Shown here one piece after another: positions 32,351 through 39,799 of a DNA stretch of 64,000 nt. The stretch spans positions 1 through 64,000 of the forward strand of contig CATWQE010000006.1 of the NCBI GenBank assembly GCA_958352855.1, read 5' to 3'. The position numbers and the translations under genes were made by a program. The notes beneath the pieces were generated by a model. That model was not told the DNA's origin and searched no databases. It worked only from the letters and a program-made list of their open reading frames with translations. The first letter of the stretch is position 1. The number at the start of each line of letters is the position of its first letter. This DNA is from an uncultured Bacillota bacterium. Lineage in GTDB: Bacteria > Bacillota > Clostridia > Lachnospirales > Lachnospiraceae.

Positions 32351-33712
32351 TCAGTTTACTTGAGTTTCAGAAAGATTTAGTTGTTTATGGAGAGAAAGCG
32401 CCATAAACAGACTGATAAGAAAAGAAAGGACATCCGCGATTGGTTGTGCATACAAAATTCCATTTAATCCCCATATGGAGGGAAGAATGAGGATAACAGG
32501 GATAAAGCAGAGTCCTTGTCTGCATGCCCCAAGTAAGAAGCCTTCTTTTCCTTTCCCCAATGCAAGGAAAAGAGAAGAATACACTGTGTAATAGCCAAAG
32601 AGCATAAAGGTAATACCATTGATGCGTAAGGAATTGGCTCCGATGCGGATCATTTCTGCATTTCCGGTTGTAAATTGTGAGACGATTTGTGTTGGAAAGA
32701 GGGAAAATCCAAAGCCTACAACAACACAAAAAATCGTTGACCAGAGAATGGAGGTTTTGATTGCCTGACCCAGTCGGTGGTATTTCTTTGCACCATAGCT
32801 GTATCCGGCAATAGGCTGGAATCCTTTCATAAAGCCGAATACAGTCAGACTACCCATAGAAACAAGCCGGGTGACAACTCCCACTCCGGCGATAGCTGCA
32901 TCTCCATAAGTACCGGCAGCATTATTGATCAGAGAAATGGAAAGGCTTGTTAAGAGTTGAAATACAAGGGTAGGTACTCCAATTTTGAATATTTCTGAAA
33001 AAATCTCTTTGGAAAAGGAACAGTCTTTTAAGCGGAAACGAAAAATACTTTTTTTGCTGAAAAGATAGTATAGGTAAACGAGTGTAGATACTACCTGTGA
33101 AATCGCAGTTGCAATGGCTGCACCTGCAACGCCCAAATCAAAAGTGTAGATAAAAATCGGATCTAAAACAATATTTAAGATTGCTCCTGTCAGCAGGGCA
33201 AACATGGTAGTCTTAGCAGCACCTTCGCTTGTGACGATATTATTCATGGTAACATTAAATACATTGAAAATACAAGAAATGATGTAAATTCCTGCATAGG
33301 TCATTGCGTAAGGGAGAATGCTTTTGGTTGCTCCGAGAAGAATTAAAATCGGCTTTAGGAATACAACGCAGAAAAGAATGAGAATGATACCTGCGGATAA
33401 ACTGCAATAGAGAGAAGTGCTTGCAACTTTATTCGCCTGTTCCTCTTTCCTTTGTCCTAATAATCGTGAAATATAGGATGCTGCTCCATTTCCAAATAGT
33501 AATCCCAAACCAACGACCACTTGTCCAAGAGGGTAAACGATAGAAATTGCACCCATTTGACTTTCCCCTAATCCGCCTACAAAGTATGCGTCTACAAGGT
33601 TATACAAAGCATTGATCAGCATTCCGATCATGGTTGGAATTCCCATAGCCAAGAGTGCTTTGGGAATAGGGGCATTTCCCAGTAATTCCATTTTTTGTTT
33701 TTGGTTGTTCAT
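32351..33712 (-). CDS. MATE family multidrug efflux protein
   Basis: A 453-residue membrane transporter with about 12 helices. It starts with PIPKALLAMGIPTMIGMLINALYN and NLVDAYFVGG and has the second-half repeat beginning FKIGVPTLVFQLL, the duplicated MATE plan. It exports drugs or metabolites using Na+ or H+. Transcription starts in the divergent region shared with the PadR-type regulator, whose operators overlap the promoter (TTGCAT 33783-33778, TATAGT 33761-33756). A substrate-responsive repressor-exporter pair is the obvious reading. The start ATG has AAGGAG about 12 bases upstream. Confidence 0.92.
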   Translation of the reverse strand: MNNQKQKMELLGNAPIPKALLAMGIPTMIGMLINALYNLVDAYFVGGLGESQMGAISIVYPLGQVVVGLGLLFGNGAASYISRLLGQRKEEQANKVASTSLYCSLSAGIILILFCVVFLKPILILLGATKSILPYAMTYAGIYIISCIFNVFNVTMNNIVTSEGAAKTTMFALLTGAILNIVLDPIFIYTFDLGVAGAAIATAISQVVSTLVYLYYLFSKKSIFRFRLKDCSFSKEIFSEIFKIGVPTLVFQLLTSLSISLINNAAGTYGDAAIAGVGVVTRLVSMGSLTVFGFMKGFQPIAGYSYGAKKYHRLGQAIKTSILWSTIFCVVVGFGFSLFPTQIVSQFTTGNAEMIRIGANSLRINGITFMLFGYYTVYSSLFLALGKGKEGFLLGACRQGLCFIPVILILPSIWGLNGILYAQPIADVLSFLISLFMALSLHKQLNLSETQVN

Positions 33713-33752
33713 CGTGTGTAACTCCTTTCACTTGATATATGATGTAAAATAT

Positions 33753-33773
33753 ACTACTATAAAATATAGTAGT
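33753..33773. promoter_or_regulatory. PadR-type operator 1
   Basis: A perfect palindrome with half-sites ACTACTATA and TATAGTAGT around AAA. It covers the -10 of the MATE promoter and touches the -35 of the padR promoter. Confidence 0.75.
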
Positions 33774-33801
33774 TGAAATGCAAAAGTTATACTACTATAA
33801 T
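33773..33801 (+). promoter_or_regulatory. promoter of the PadR-type regulator
   Basis: TTGAAA (33773-33778) and TATAAT (33796-33801) with exact 17-base spacing. Operator 2 overlaps the -10. Confidence 0.75.
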
Positions 33802-33811
33802 TTACAGTAGT
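33791..33811. promoter_or_regulatory. PadR-type operator 2
   Basis: A near-perfect palindrome with half-sites ACTACTATA and TACAGTAGT (one mismatch). It is centred 38 bases from operator 1 and overlaps the -10 of the regulator promoter, consistent with autorepression. Confidence 0.7.
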
Positions 33812-33837
33812 TGTCAAGATGGAAGGAGGAACAAGAA

Positions 33838-34365
33838 GTGGCGACCATTGACTTAATTGTGTTAGGAATGTTAAAAAAAGAAGAATTAAGCGCGTATGAC
33901 ATTCAGAAACTGGTAGAATACCGGAATATCTCAAAATGGGTAAAGGTAAGCACACCCTCTATTTATAAAAAAGTGCTTCAGTTGGAACAGAAAGGTTTGG
34001 TTTCCAGCCGAACGGAAAAAGAAGGAAATATGCCGGAAAAAGCAGTATATTCTTTGACAGAAAACGGAGAGACAGAGTTTGAAAAACTGATGCATGAACT
34101 TTCTAAAAAGCCAATTCATATGTTTTTAGATTTCAATGCAGTCATTGTAAATTTAGAAAGCATGCCCAAGGAAGCACAGAAAGAATGTCTGGATGAGATA
34201 GAAATGAATATAGAGATTCTTTTGAACTATTTGGAAGAGAATCAGAAATGGAAAGAAAAAGCAAAGGATGTTCCGGCAACAGGCATGGCGGTACTTCGTC
34301 AGCAACTTATGTTGGCACAGGCAATTAAAGCATGGATTGCTGATTTGAAAAAAACGTTGTTTTAG
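33838..34365 (+). CDS. PadR-family transcriptional regulator
   Basis: A 175-residue repressor with an N-terminal winged helix (DLIVLGMLKKEELSAYDIQKL, then PSIYKKVLQLEQKGLVSS and EKAVYSLTENGETEF) and a helical C-terminal dimerisation domain rich in charged residues. Start is GTG 33838 with AAGGAGG eight bases upstream; an upstream TTG at 33811 lies before this site. It is divergent from the MATE exporter with two ACTACT palindromes between them, so it most likely represses both and is released by an exported compound. Confidence 0.9.
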   Translation: MATIDLIVLGMLKKEELSAYDIQKLVEYRNISKWVKVSTPSIYKKVLQLEQKGLVSSRTEKEGNMPEKAVYSLTENGETEFEKLMHELSKKPIHMFLDFNAVIVNLESMPKEAQKECLDEIEMNIEILLNYLEENQKWKEKAKDVPATGMAVLRQQLMLAQAIKAWIADLKKTLF

Positions 34366-34498
34366 TGGCAGATTGTGTATCAGCCTACCTAAATTTGTAA
34401 TTATATGATACAATGATAAAAATTACATGCGGATATGAACTTTAGAATAGTAAAAATGGAAATTGTAGATATAGAAATCAAAACAGGAGGCAAATTCG

Positions 34499-35563
34499 GT
34501 GAACATAAAAAAACTAATTTTAAACAATTTCATGCTTTTTGAAAATGCTGAGATTGATTGGGGGAAAAATATTAATGTTATTTGCGGAGAAAACAGTACA
34601 GGGAAGACAACATTACTGAAGGTTATGTATTCTGTGTTAAAACCTCTTAGTAAAGGAAATAAGGAAGCTATAAATAAAGAGATGGAGGAACAGTTATTCG
34701 TAAATAAGCTGCAAGGTGTTTTTCGACCAGACGGAATGAAAATAGGAAGGCTTGTAAGTCGAAAACAGGGAAGTAACCGGACTGATTTCGAAGTCCTTTT
34801 GGATAAAAATCAAAAAATAACTATGGGATTTGGAAACCGTCAGGAAAATCACGCGGATATTAAAATAGATGCATCAAAATTTTCAGGAATGTATGATGTT
34901 ATTTATATTCCAACAAAAGAAATGATTTCTACAACAGAGCATTTTGCTTCGCTGTATGAGGAATATCATATAGATTTTGAAGAAATGTATTATGATCTGG
35001 CAAAGTTATTGGATCGTCCATTATCCAAAGGACCAAATACAAATGAACAAAATGAAGTTTTAAAAAGTTTTGAAGAAATAATGAAAGGGCAGATTGTTCA
35101 ACGGGATAAAAAATTCTATTTAAAAGTTCGTGGTGAAGGAGAGTTTGAAATGGGATTACTCTCTGATGGTTACAGAAAACTGGCAATGATTGTTTATCTG
35201 ATTTTATCTGGAAGCATGAATAAAAATACAATTCTTTTCTGGGATGAGCCGGAAACGAATATGAATCCGAAAACGATTCGTCCGATTGTTCAGGCATTGG
35301 TTGCGTTAGCTAAAATGGGCGTTCAGATTTTTGTTACAACCCATGATTACTTTGTTCAGCAGGAATTTAATATGCTGACAGTGTATCCGGAATTGAACCC
35401 GGAATGTCTTGACATTCGATTTATGTCATTATATCGTGACGGAGAGATGAACGATGTGAAATATGAACTGGAAAAGACAGCATCTGATTTAAAACATAAT
35501 GCAATTATGCAGGAATTTGATGCAATGTATGACAGAGAACAGGAGTTTATCTATGGTCATTAA
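34499..35563 (+). CDS. AAA/ABC-type ATPase of a putative two-gene defence module (AAA_21-like)
   Basis: A 354-residue soluble ATPase of the SMC/OLD-like group. The N-terminus KLILNNFMLFENAEIDWG leads to Walker A GENSTGKTT (residues 30-38). Near residue 219 is the ABC-like signature LLSDGYRKLA, near 243 Walker B TILFWDEPETNMNP and near 279 the switch TTHDYFVQQEF. There is no long coiled coil and no fused TOPRIM domain. GTG 34499 has ACAGGAGG upstream. It overlaps the next gene by 11 bases. Stand-alone ATPases of this kind paired with a nuclease-like gene commonly act in anti-phage defence; this is inference from architecture. Confidence 0.85.
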   Translation: MNIKKLILNNFMLFENAEIDWGKNINVICGENSTGKTTLLKVMYSVLKPLSKGNKEAINKEMEEQLFVNKLQGVFRPDGMKIGRLVSRKQGSNRTDFEVLLDKNQKITMGFGNRQENHADIKIDASKFSGMYDVIYIPTKEMISTTEHFASLYEEYHIDFEEMYYDLAKLLDRPLSKGPNTNEQNEVLKSFEEIMKGQIVQRDKKFYLKVRGEGEFEMGLLSDGYRKLAMIVYLILSGSMNKNTILFWDEPETNMNPKTIRPIVQALVALAKMGVQIFVTTHDYFVQQEFNMLTVYPELNPECLDIRFMSLYRDGEMNDVKYELEKTASDLKHNAIMQEFDAMYDREQEFIYGH

Positions 35564-36149
35564 AGAAGAAAGTGGATTGAAATTTGGATTTCCAGATGAA
35601 AATTCTGTGGTTAAATTCGATGATACGAAATATTATCGTAATTTGTTTAACGCACTTCCAGAATCCAAAGGCGTAGACTTTATTTCAGCAGGTAAAGATG
35701 TTATTTCATTTATTGAAGTGAAAAATTGCATTGGGGATGAAGGAAATAATCGTTGGAGAATTGTAGCGGATAATCAAAAACGTAATACAACAGCCACCAA
35801 GATTGATGTAAAAGGACGAGATAGTTTAGACATAGAGGTATCGCAAAAGGTTGCAATGACATTAGCTGCATTAAGTGGTGCAAGAACTTTTGGTGACAGA
35901 AAGGAATCACTGGATGAACTGATTGATACGCTTGCTACTGTATTTTCGGATGAATTTGCAAAAGATAAAATGAAAAAGTATGTTATCTTGTTTTTAGAAG
36001 GAAATTTTGGCACTCATACGAATTCCAAAAAGATGATCATGGAGAAATTGCAGAGAAGTATCAGTAAAAAGATGCGTTGGCTTGATTGTAAAGTATCTGT
36101 CGTAGATTCGGCTACATATAATGAGAAAATCTTTAAGATTGTATCTTAA
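35553..36149 (+). CDS. PD-(D/E)XK nuclease-like partner of the AAA ATPase
   Basis: A 198-residue soluble protein that I cannot assign to a named family. Around residues 40-58 it reads GVDFISAGKDVISFIEVKN: an Asp (42) on a strand followed 13 residues later by E-V-K (55-57), the active-site pattern of PD-(D/E)XK nucleases. The remainder is alternating strands and helices (KKYVILFLEGNFGTH, KWLDCKVSVVD-like end). It starts within the last codons of the ATPase gene with AGGAG upstream and is followed by a terminator, so the two genes form a closed operon. Nuclease activity is inferred. Confidence 0.6.
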   Translation: MVIKEESGLKFGFPDENSVVKFDDTKYYRNLFNALPESKGVDFISAGKDVISFIEVKNCIGDEGNNRWRIVADNQKRNTTATKIDVKGRDSLDIEVSQKVAMTLAALSGARTFGDRKESLDELIDTLATVFSDEFAKDKMKKYVILFLEGNFGTHTNSKKMIMEKLQRSISKKMRWLDCKVSVVDSATYNEKIFKIVS

Positions 36150-36162
36150 TTGACATTTCAGC

Positions 36163-36191
36163 AGGGACACTTTGACAGGTGTCCTTTTTTT
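36163..36191 (+). terminator. intrinsic terminator of the ATPase-nuclease operon
   Basis: Stem GGACAC/GTGTCC (36165-36170 with 36179-36184) with an eight-base loop and a run of seven T. Confidence 0.88.
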
Positions 36192-36267
36192 GAGAAAAAT
36201 AACAGAACCAAATCCCCCTGCCCCGCGTACCATAAAGTAAGAAAATGCCAGAAAAGGGAGAAGAAAA

Positions 36268-37284
36268 ATGGCATTAAAAGGAATTGATGTAAGCCGCTGG
36301 CAGGGGAACATTGACTGGAGGAAAGTGAAAAGTGCAGGTATAGAGTTTACTATGATTCGTGGAGGATACGGAAGCAATCATGTGGATGCCAGATTTCATG
36401 AGAATGCGAAGGGAGCAAATGCAGCAGGCATTCCCATGGGAATCTACTGGTTTTCTTATGCGTTGAATCCGGAAATGGCACGACAGGAAGCGCGGTATGC
36501 GGTAGCTCTTGCAAGACAGTATGAGACTTCGTGGCCGGTTGCCTATGATTTTGAGTATGATTCGGTAGCCAATGCAGAGAAAAACGGAGTGACCATTACC
36601 AGGGGGCTTGCCACTCAGATGGCTAAGGCCTTTTGTGAAGAGGTGAAGAAACTGGGCTATACGCCTATGTTTTATGCAAATCTGGAATATCTGGAGAAAT
36701 ATTTTGACCGCAGCCAGTTGCCTTATGATTTGTGGTATGCCCAGTATGCGCCGACAGCAGAGGTGAAGGAGAAGGCAATCTGGCAGTATTCCAGCAAGGG
36801 CAGGATTGCGGGGATTGAGGGAGCAGTGGATTTGAACTATGGTTATAAGGATTACGGAAACGGGGGCCAGATTCAGCCGGAACCTGCACCCACACCACAA
36901 GGAACTACACTAGAGCTGGCGGCTGCTGTGATGCAGGGGAAATACGGAGTAGAGGAAGCCAGGAGAAAAGCTTTAGGGAGCCGCTATGAGGAAGTACAGA
37001 GCTTTATTAATCATATTGCCGGGGCATCCACAGACACACTGGTAAAAGAGGTGCTGCAAGGCAGATATGGAAACGGAAAAATCAGGGAGCTTGTACTGGG
37101 AACCAGATATCAGGCGGTGCAAAACAGGATTAATGGAGCACAGTATTATACCATTCGTCCCGGTGACACCTTGTCCGGCATTGCCGCAAAATACGGAACC
37201 ACCTACCAACAGCTTGCCCGAATAAATGGTATTGCAAACCCTGACAAAATTTATGCGGGACAGAGAATTAAGGTAAAACTTTAA
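36268..37284 (+). CDS. GH25 lysozyme with two Cpl-7-like repeats and a LysM domain
   Basis: A 338-residue muramidase that cuts the MurNAc-GlcNAc bond. The GH25 domain (about 1-190) starts KGIDVSRWQGNIDW with Asp7 and contains the YDFEYD catalytic segment. Two repeats near 214-246 and 255-288 (QGKYGVEEARRKALG and QGRYGNGKIRELVLG) resemble the Cpl-7 wall-binding module. A LysM domain (292-338, YYTIRPGDTLSGIAAKYGTTY) closes the protein. There is no signal peptide, as in phage endolysins, so it may be a domesticated endolysin or leave the cell by lysis. No other phage gene is nearby. The start has AAGGGAGAAG upstream. Confidence 0.9.
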   Translation: MALKGIDVSRWQGNIDWRKVKSAGIEFTMIRGGYGSNHVDARFHENAKGANAAGIPMGIYWFSYALNPEMARQEARYAVALARQYETSWPVAYDFEYDSVANAEKNGVTITRGLATQMAKAFCEEVKKLGYTPMFYANLEYLEKYFDRSQLPYDLWYAQYAPTAEVKEKAIWQYSSKGRIAGIEGAVDLNYGYKDYGNGGQIQPEPAPTPQGTTLELAAAVMQGKYGVEEARRKALGSRYEEVQSFINHIAGASTDTLVKEVLQGRYGNGKIRELVLGTRYQAVQNRINGAQYYTIRPGDTLSGIAAKYGTTYQQLARINGIANPDKIYAGQRIKVKL

Positions 37285-37350
37285 GTTTATTTAACTTTTG
37301 TATTCTTTTATTTCGTGCTAAAATAGAGAAATAGAAAGAAGGTAACAGTC

Positions 37351-38220
37351 ATGACAGAGATAAAACAAACAGGTTTAGTGTTAGAAGGCGGAGGAATGCG
37401 GGGCGCTTTTACTACGGGAGTGCTGGATTTTTTTCTGGACTTTCTGGATAAAGAATTTTCCTTTCATTCCTGCTTAGGCGTTTCAGCAGGTGCTATCCAT
37501 GCCTGCAGCTTTTTGTCCAAACAGAGAAGGCGGGGCTTTGAAACGAATACGGAATATTTGGAAGAAGAACAGTATTGCAGCTTTAAGAATCTGGTGAAAA
37601 CAGGGGATTTATTTGATGCGGATTTTTGCTATAAGACCATTCCAGATGAGTTAAATCCTTACGATTATAAAACCTTTGAGGAAAATCCAACCAGGTTTTA
37701 TGCAGTAGTAACAAATTGCAGAACCGGAGAGGCAGAGTATAAGCAGATTACAGATATGCACAAGGGTATTTATTATGTACGGGCTTCCGGTTCTCTGCCA
37801 CTGGTGTCCAGAACAGTATGGATTCAGAAGCAGCCATATCTGGATGGCGGTGTGGCAGATTCCATTCCTGTTAAGAAATCAGAAGAATTGGGAAATGAGA
37901 AAAATGTGGTGGTGCTCACCAGGGAACGCGGGTATCAAAAAGGGCCAAATAAGTTAATGCCCATGGCATATTTACGCTACCAAAAAGAATTTCCCAATCT
38001 GGTCCGCCAGATGAAAAACAGGCATATCCGCTATAATGAGACCCTGAAATATCTTTATGAACAGGAAAAGCAGGGAAAGGTTTTCATTCTGTGTCCAAAA
38101 GAACCAGTAGAAATCGGCAGGGTGGAAAAGGATAAGGAAAAATTGGAGAAGCTATATACACAGGGCTATGATACAGCCAGAGAGCAGTACCAGGAATTAA
38201 GAGCGTTTCTGGGGCTTTGA
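37351..38220 (+). CDS. patatin-like phospholipase
   Basis: A 289-residue cytosolic acyl hydrolase of the RssA/YjjU-like patatin group. The oxyanion glycine stretch is LEGGGMRGAF, the nucleophile elbow is GVSAG with Ser45, and the catalytic aspartate is in DGGV (about Asp165), giving a complete Ser-Asp dyad. The substrate is probably a lysophospholipid or another lipid but is not determined. A putative extended -10 promoter (TGCTAAAAT ending at 37324) lies 26 bases upstream, followed by GAAGG. The Ppx/GppA gene begins 19 bases after it, so it may head a polyphosphate operon. Confidence 0.88.
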   Translation: MTEIKQTGLVLEGGGMRGAFTTGVLDFFLDFLDKEFSFHSCLGVSAGAIHACSFLSKQRRRGFETNTEYLEEEQYCSFKNLVKTGDLFDADFCYKTIPDELNPYDYKTFEENPTRFYAVVTNCRTGEAEYKQITDMHKGIYYVRASGSLPLVSRTVWIQKQPYLDGGVADSIPVKKSEELGNEKNVVVLTRERGYQKGPNKLMPMAYLRYQKEFPNLVRQMKNRHIRYNETLKYLYEQEKQGKVFILCPKEPVEIGRVEKDKEKLEKLYTQGYDTAREQYQELRAFLGL

Positions 38221-38239
38221 GGCAGAAGAGAGGAAATAT

Positions 38240-39784
38240 ATGGGGATGAAAACATTTGCTGCCATTGATATTGGTTCCTATCATGTGCGTATGGATATTT
38301 ATGAAATGTCCCAACAGACAGGAATCCGGCATATTGATACAGTGCAGAGCAGACTGGAAATGGGAAAGGAAACGTACAGTGACCGGACTATTACTGTAGA
38401 CACAGCCAAGGAATTGTGCAGAATTTTAAAGGATTTTACAGAGATTATGAAAGAGTATCAGGTGGATGATTACAGGGTGTGCGCCACCAGTACCCTTGGA
38501 GAAGCGAAAAATGTGTGGATGGTTCTTGGACAGGTTTATCCCAAAACTGGTCTGGAAGTAGAAATTTTAAGTAACTCAGAGCAAAGGTTTTATGGCTACA
38601 AGTCTATTGCGGCTAAGGAGGTTTCTTTTGCCAAGATGATTCAGAAGGGAACTGCCATTATTGAAATCGGCGGTGGAAATGTGCAGGTTTCCCTGTTTGA
38701 CAAGGATGCGCTGGTCACCACCCAGGATTTTAAAATGGGAAGTCTGAGAGTGCGGGAGCTTCTTTACCCTCTGGAGAATGAAACCACCCATTATGAACAG
38801 ATTGTAGAAGAACTGGTACACAATCAGATTTTAGGCTTTAAGAAGCTGCATTTAAAGGACCGCAAGGCAGAGCATATTATTCTTCTTGGGAATACTTTTA
38901 TTGAGCGGATGCTGGAAAAGCAGGGAAGCCTGCAGGAGAACAGGACAGTAAGCTTTAAGGAGTTTATGGCTGGATATGAGTGGGTGATGTCCAGCTCACC
39001 GGAAGAGATTTCGGTTGCCCTTGGAATTTCCCTGGATTATGCGGAAAATATGGTTCCGGCGCTGATTATTTACCGGGTGTTTATGGAGGAATTTGGGGCT
39101 CAGACCCTGTGGCTTCCGGGAACACACTTAAACGATGGTATTTCCTATGATTATGCACAGAAGCATAAACTGATTAAGAGCAAACATAATTTTGAAAATG
39201 ATATTCTGGTTTCTGCCAGAAATATTGCCAAGCGTTATATGAGCAGCAAAAATCATACAGGGGCAGTCAGTGAGAATGCCCTGGCTATTTTTGACGGAAT
39301 GAAGAAAATTCATGGTATGGGAAAACGGGAGCGGCTTTTGCTTCAAATTGCTATTTTGCTTCATGACTGTGGAAATTATATCAGCCTTAGCAATGCGTCA
39401 GAATGTGCCTATGAAATTATTATGTCCACAGAAATCATAGGGCTTTCTCACCAGGAGCAGGAGCTGATTGCCAATGTGGTGCGGTTTATTAAGCAGCCTT
39501 TTGACTACCAGTGTGGGAAGGATTTCCGCAATGTGGCAAGCAAGAGCTACTATATGACCGCAGCGAAGCTTACCGCGATTATTCGTGTGGCAAATGTGCT
39601 GGACCGCAGCCATAAACAGAAAATAGAGGAAATCAGGGCAGTGGTGAAAGACCAGGAATTAATTATGACAGTGACAGCCAGAGAAGATATGACTTTGGAA
39701 CGTGGGCTTTTGGAAGAACCAGGTGATTTCTTTGAGGAAATCTTTAGCATACGGCCCGTTTTAAAGTGCAGGAAGCGGAAATAA
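38240..39784 (+). CDS. Ppx/GppA phosphatase family protein with C-terminal HD domain
   Basis: A 514-residue protein. The N-terminal ASKHA-fold part (about 1-300) starts FAAIDIGSYHVRMDIYEM and has the nucleotide-loop element AIIEIGGGNVQVSLF near residue 140. The C-terminal part (about 320-510) is an HD-type helical domain with ILLHDCGNYIS near 371. Family members cleave exopolyphosphate or pppGpp. Together with ppk1, which starts 15 bases downstream, it points to polyphosphate turnover. The start ATG 38240 has AGAGG six bases upstream; ATG 38246 is an alternative. Confidence 0.88.
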   Translation: MGMKTFAAIDIGSYHVRMDIYEMSQQTGIRHIDTVQSRLEMGKETYSDRTITVDTAKELCRILKDFTEIMKEYQVDDYRVCATSTLGEAKNVWMVLGQVYPKTGLEVEILSNSEQRFYGYKSIAAKEVSFAKMIQKGTAIIEIGGGNVQVSLFDKDALVTTQDFKMGSLRVRELLYPLENETTHYEQIVEELVHNQILGFKKLHLKDRKAEHIILLGNTFIERMLEKQGSLQENRTVSFKEFMAGYEWVMSSSPEEISVALGISLDYAENMVPALIIYRVFMEEFGAQTLWLPGTHLNDGISYDYAQKHKLIKSKHNFENDILVSARNIAKRYMSSKNHTGAVSENALAIFDGMKKIHGMGKRERLLLQIAILLHDCGNYISLSNASECAYEIIMSTEIIGLSHQEQELIANVVRFIKQPFDYQCGKDFRNVASKSYYMTAAKLTAIIRVANVLDRSHKQKIEEIRAVVKDQELIMTVTAREDMTLERGLLEEPGDFFEEIFSIRPVLKCRKRK

Positions 39785-39799
39785 AAGGAGGATTTTCTC

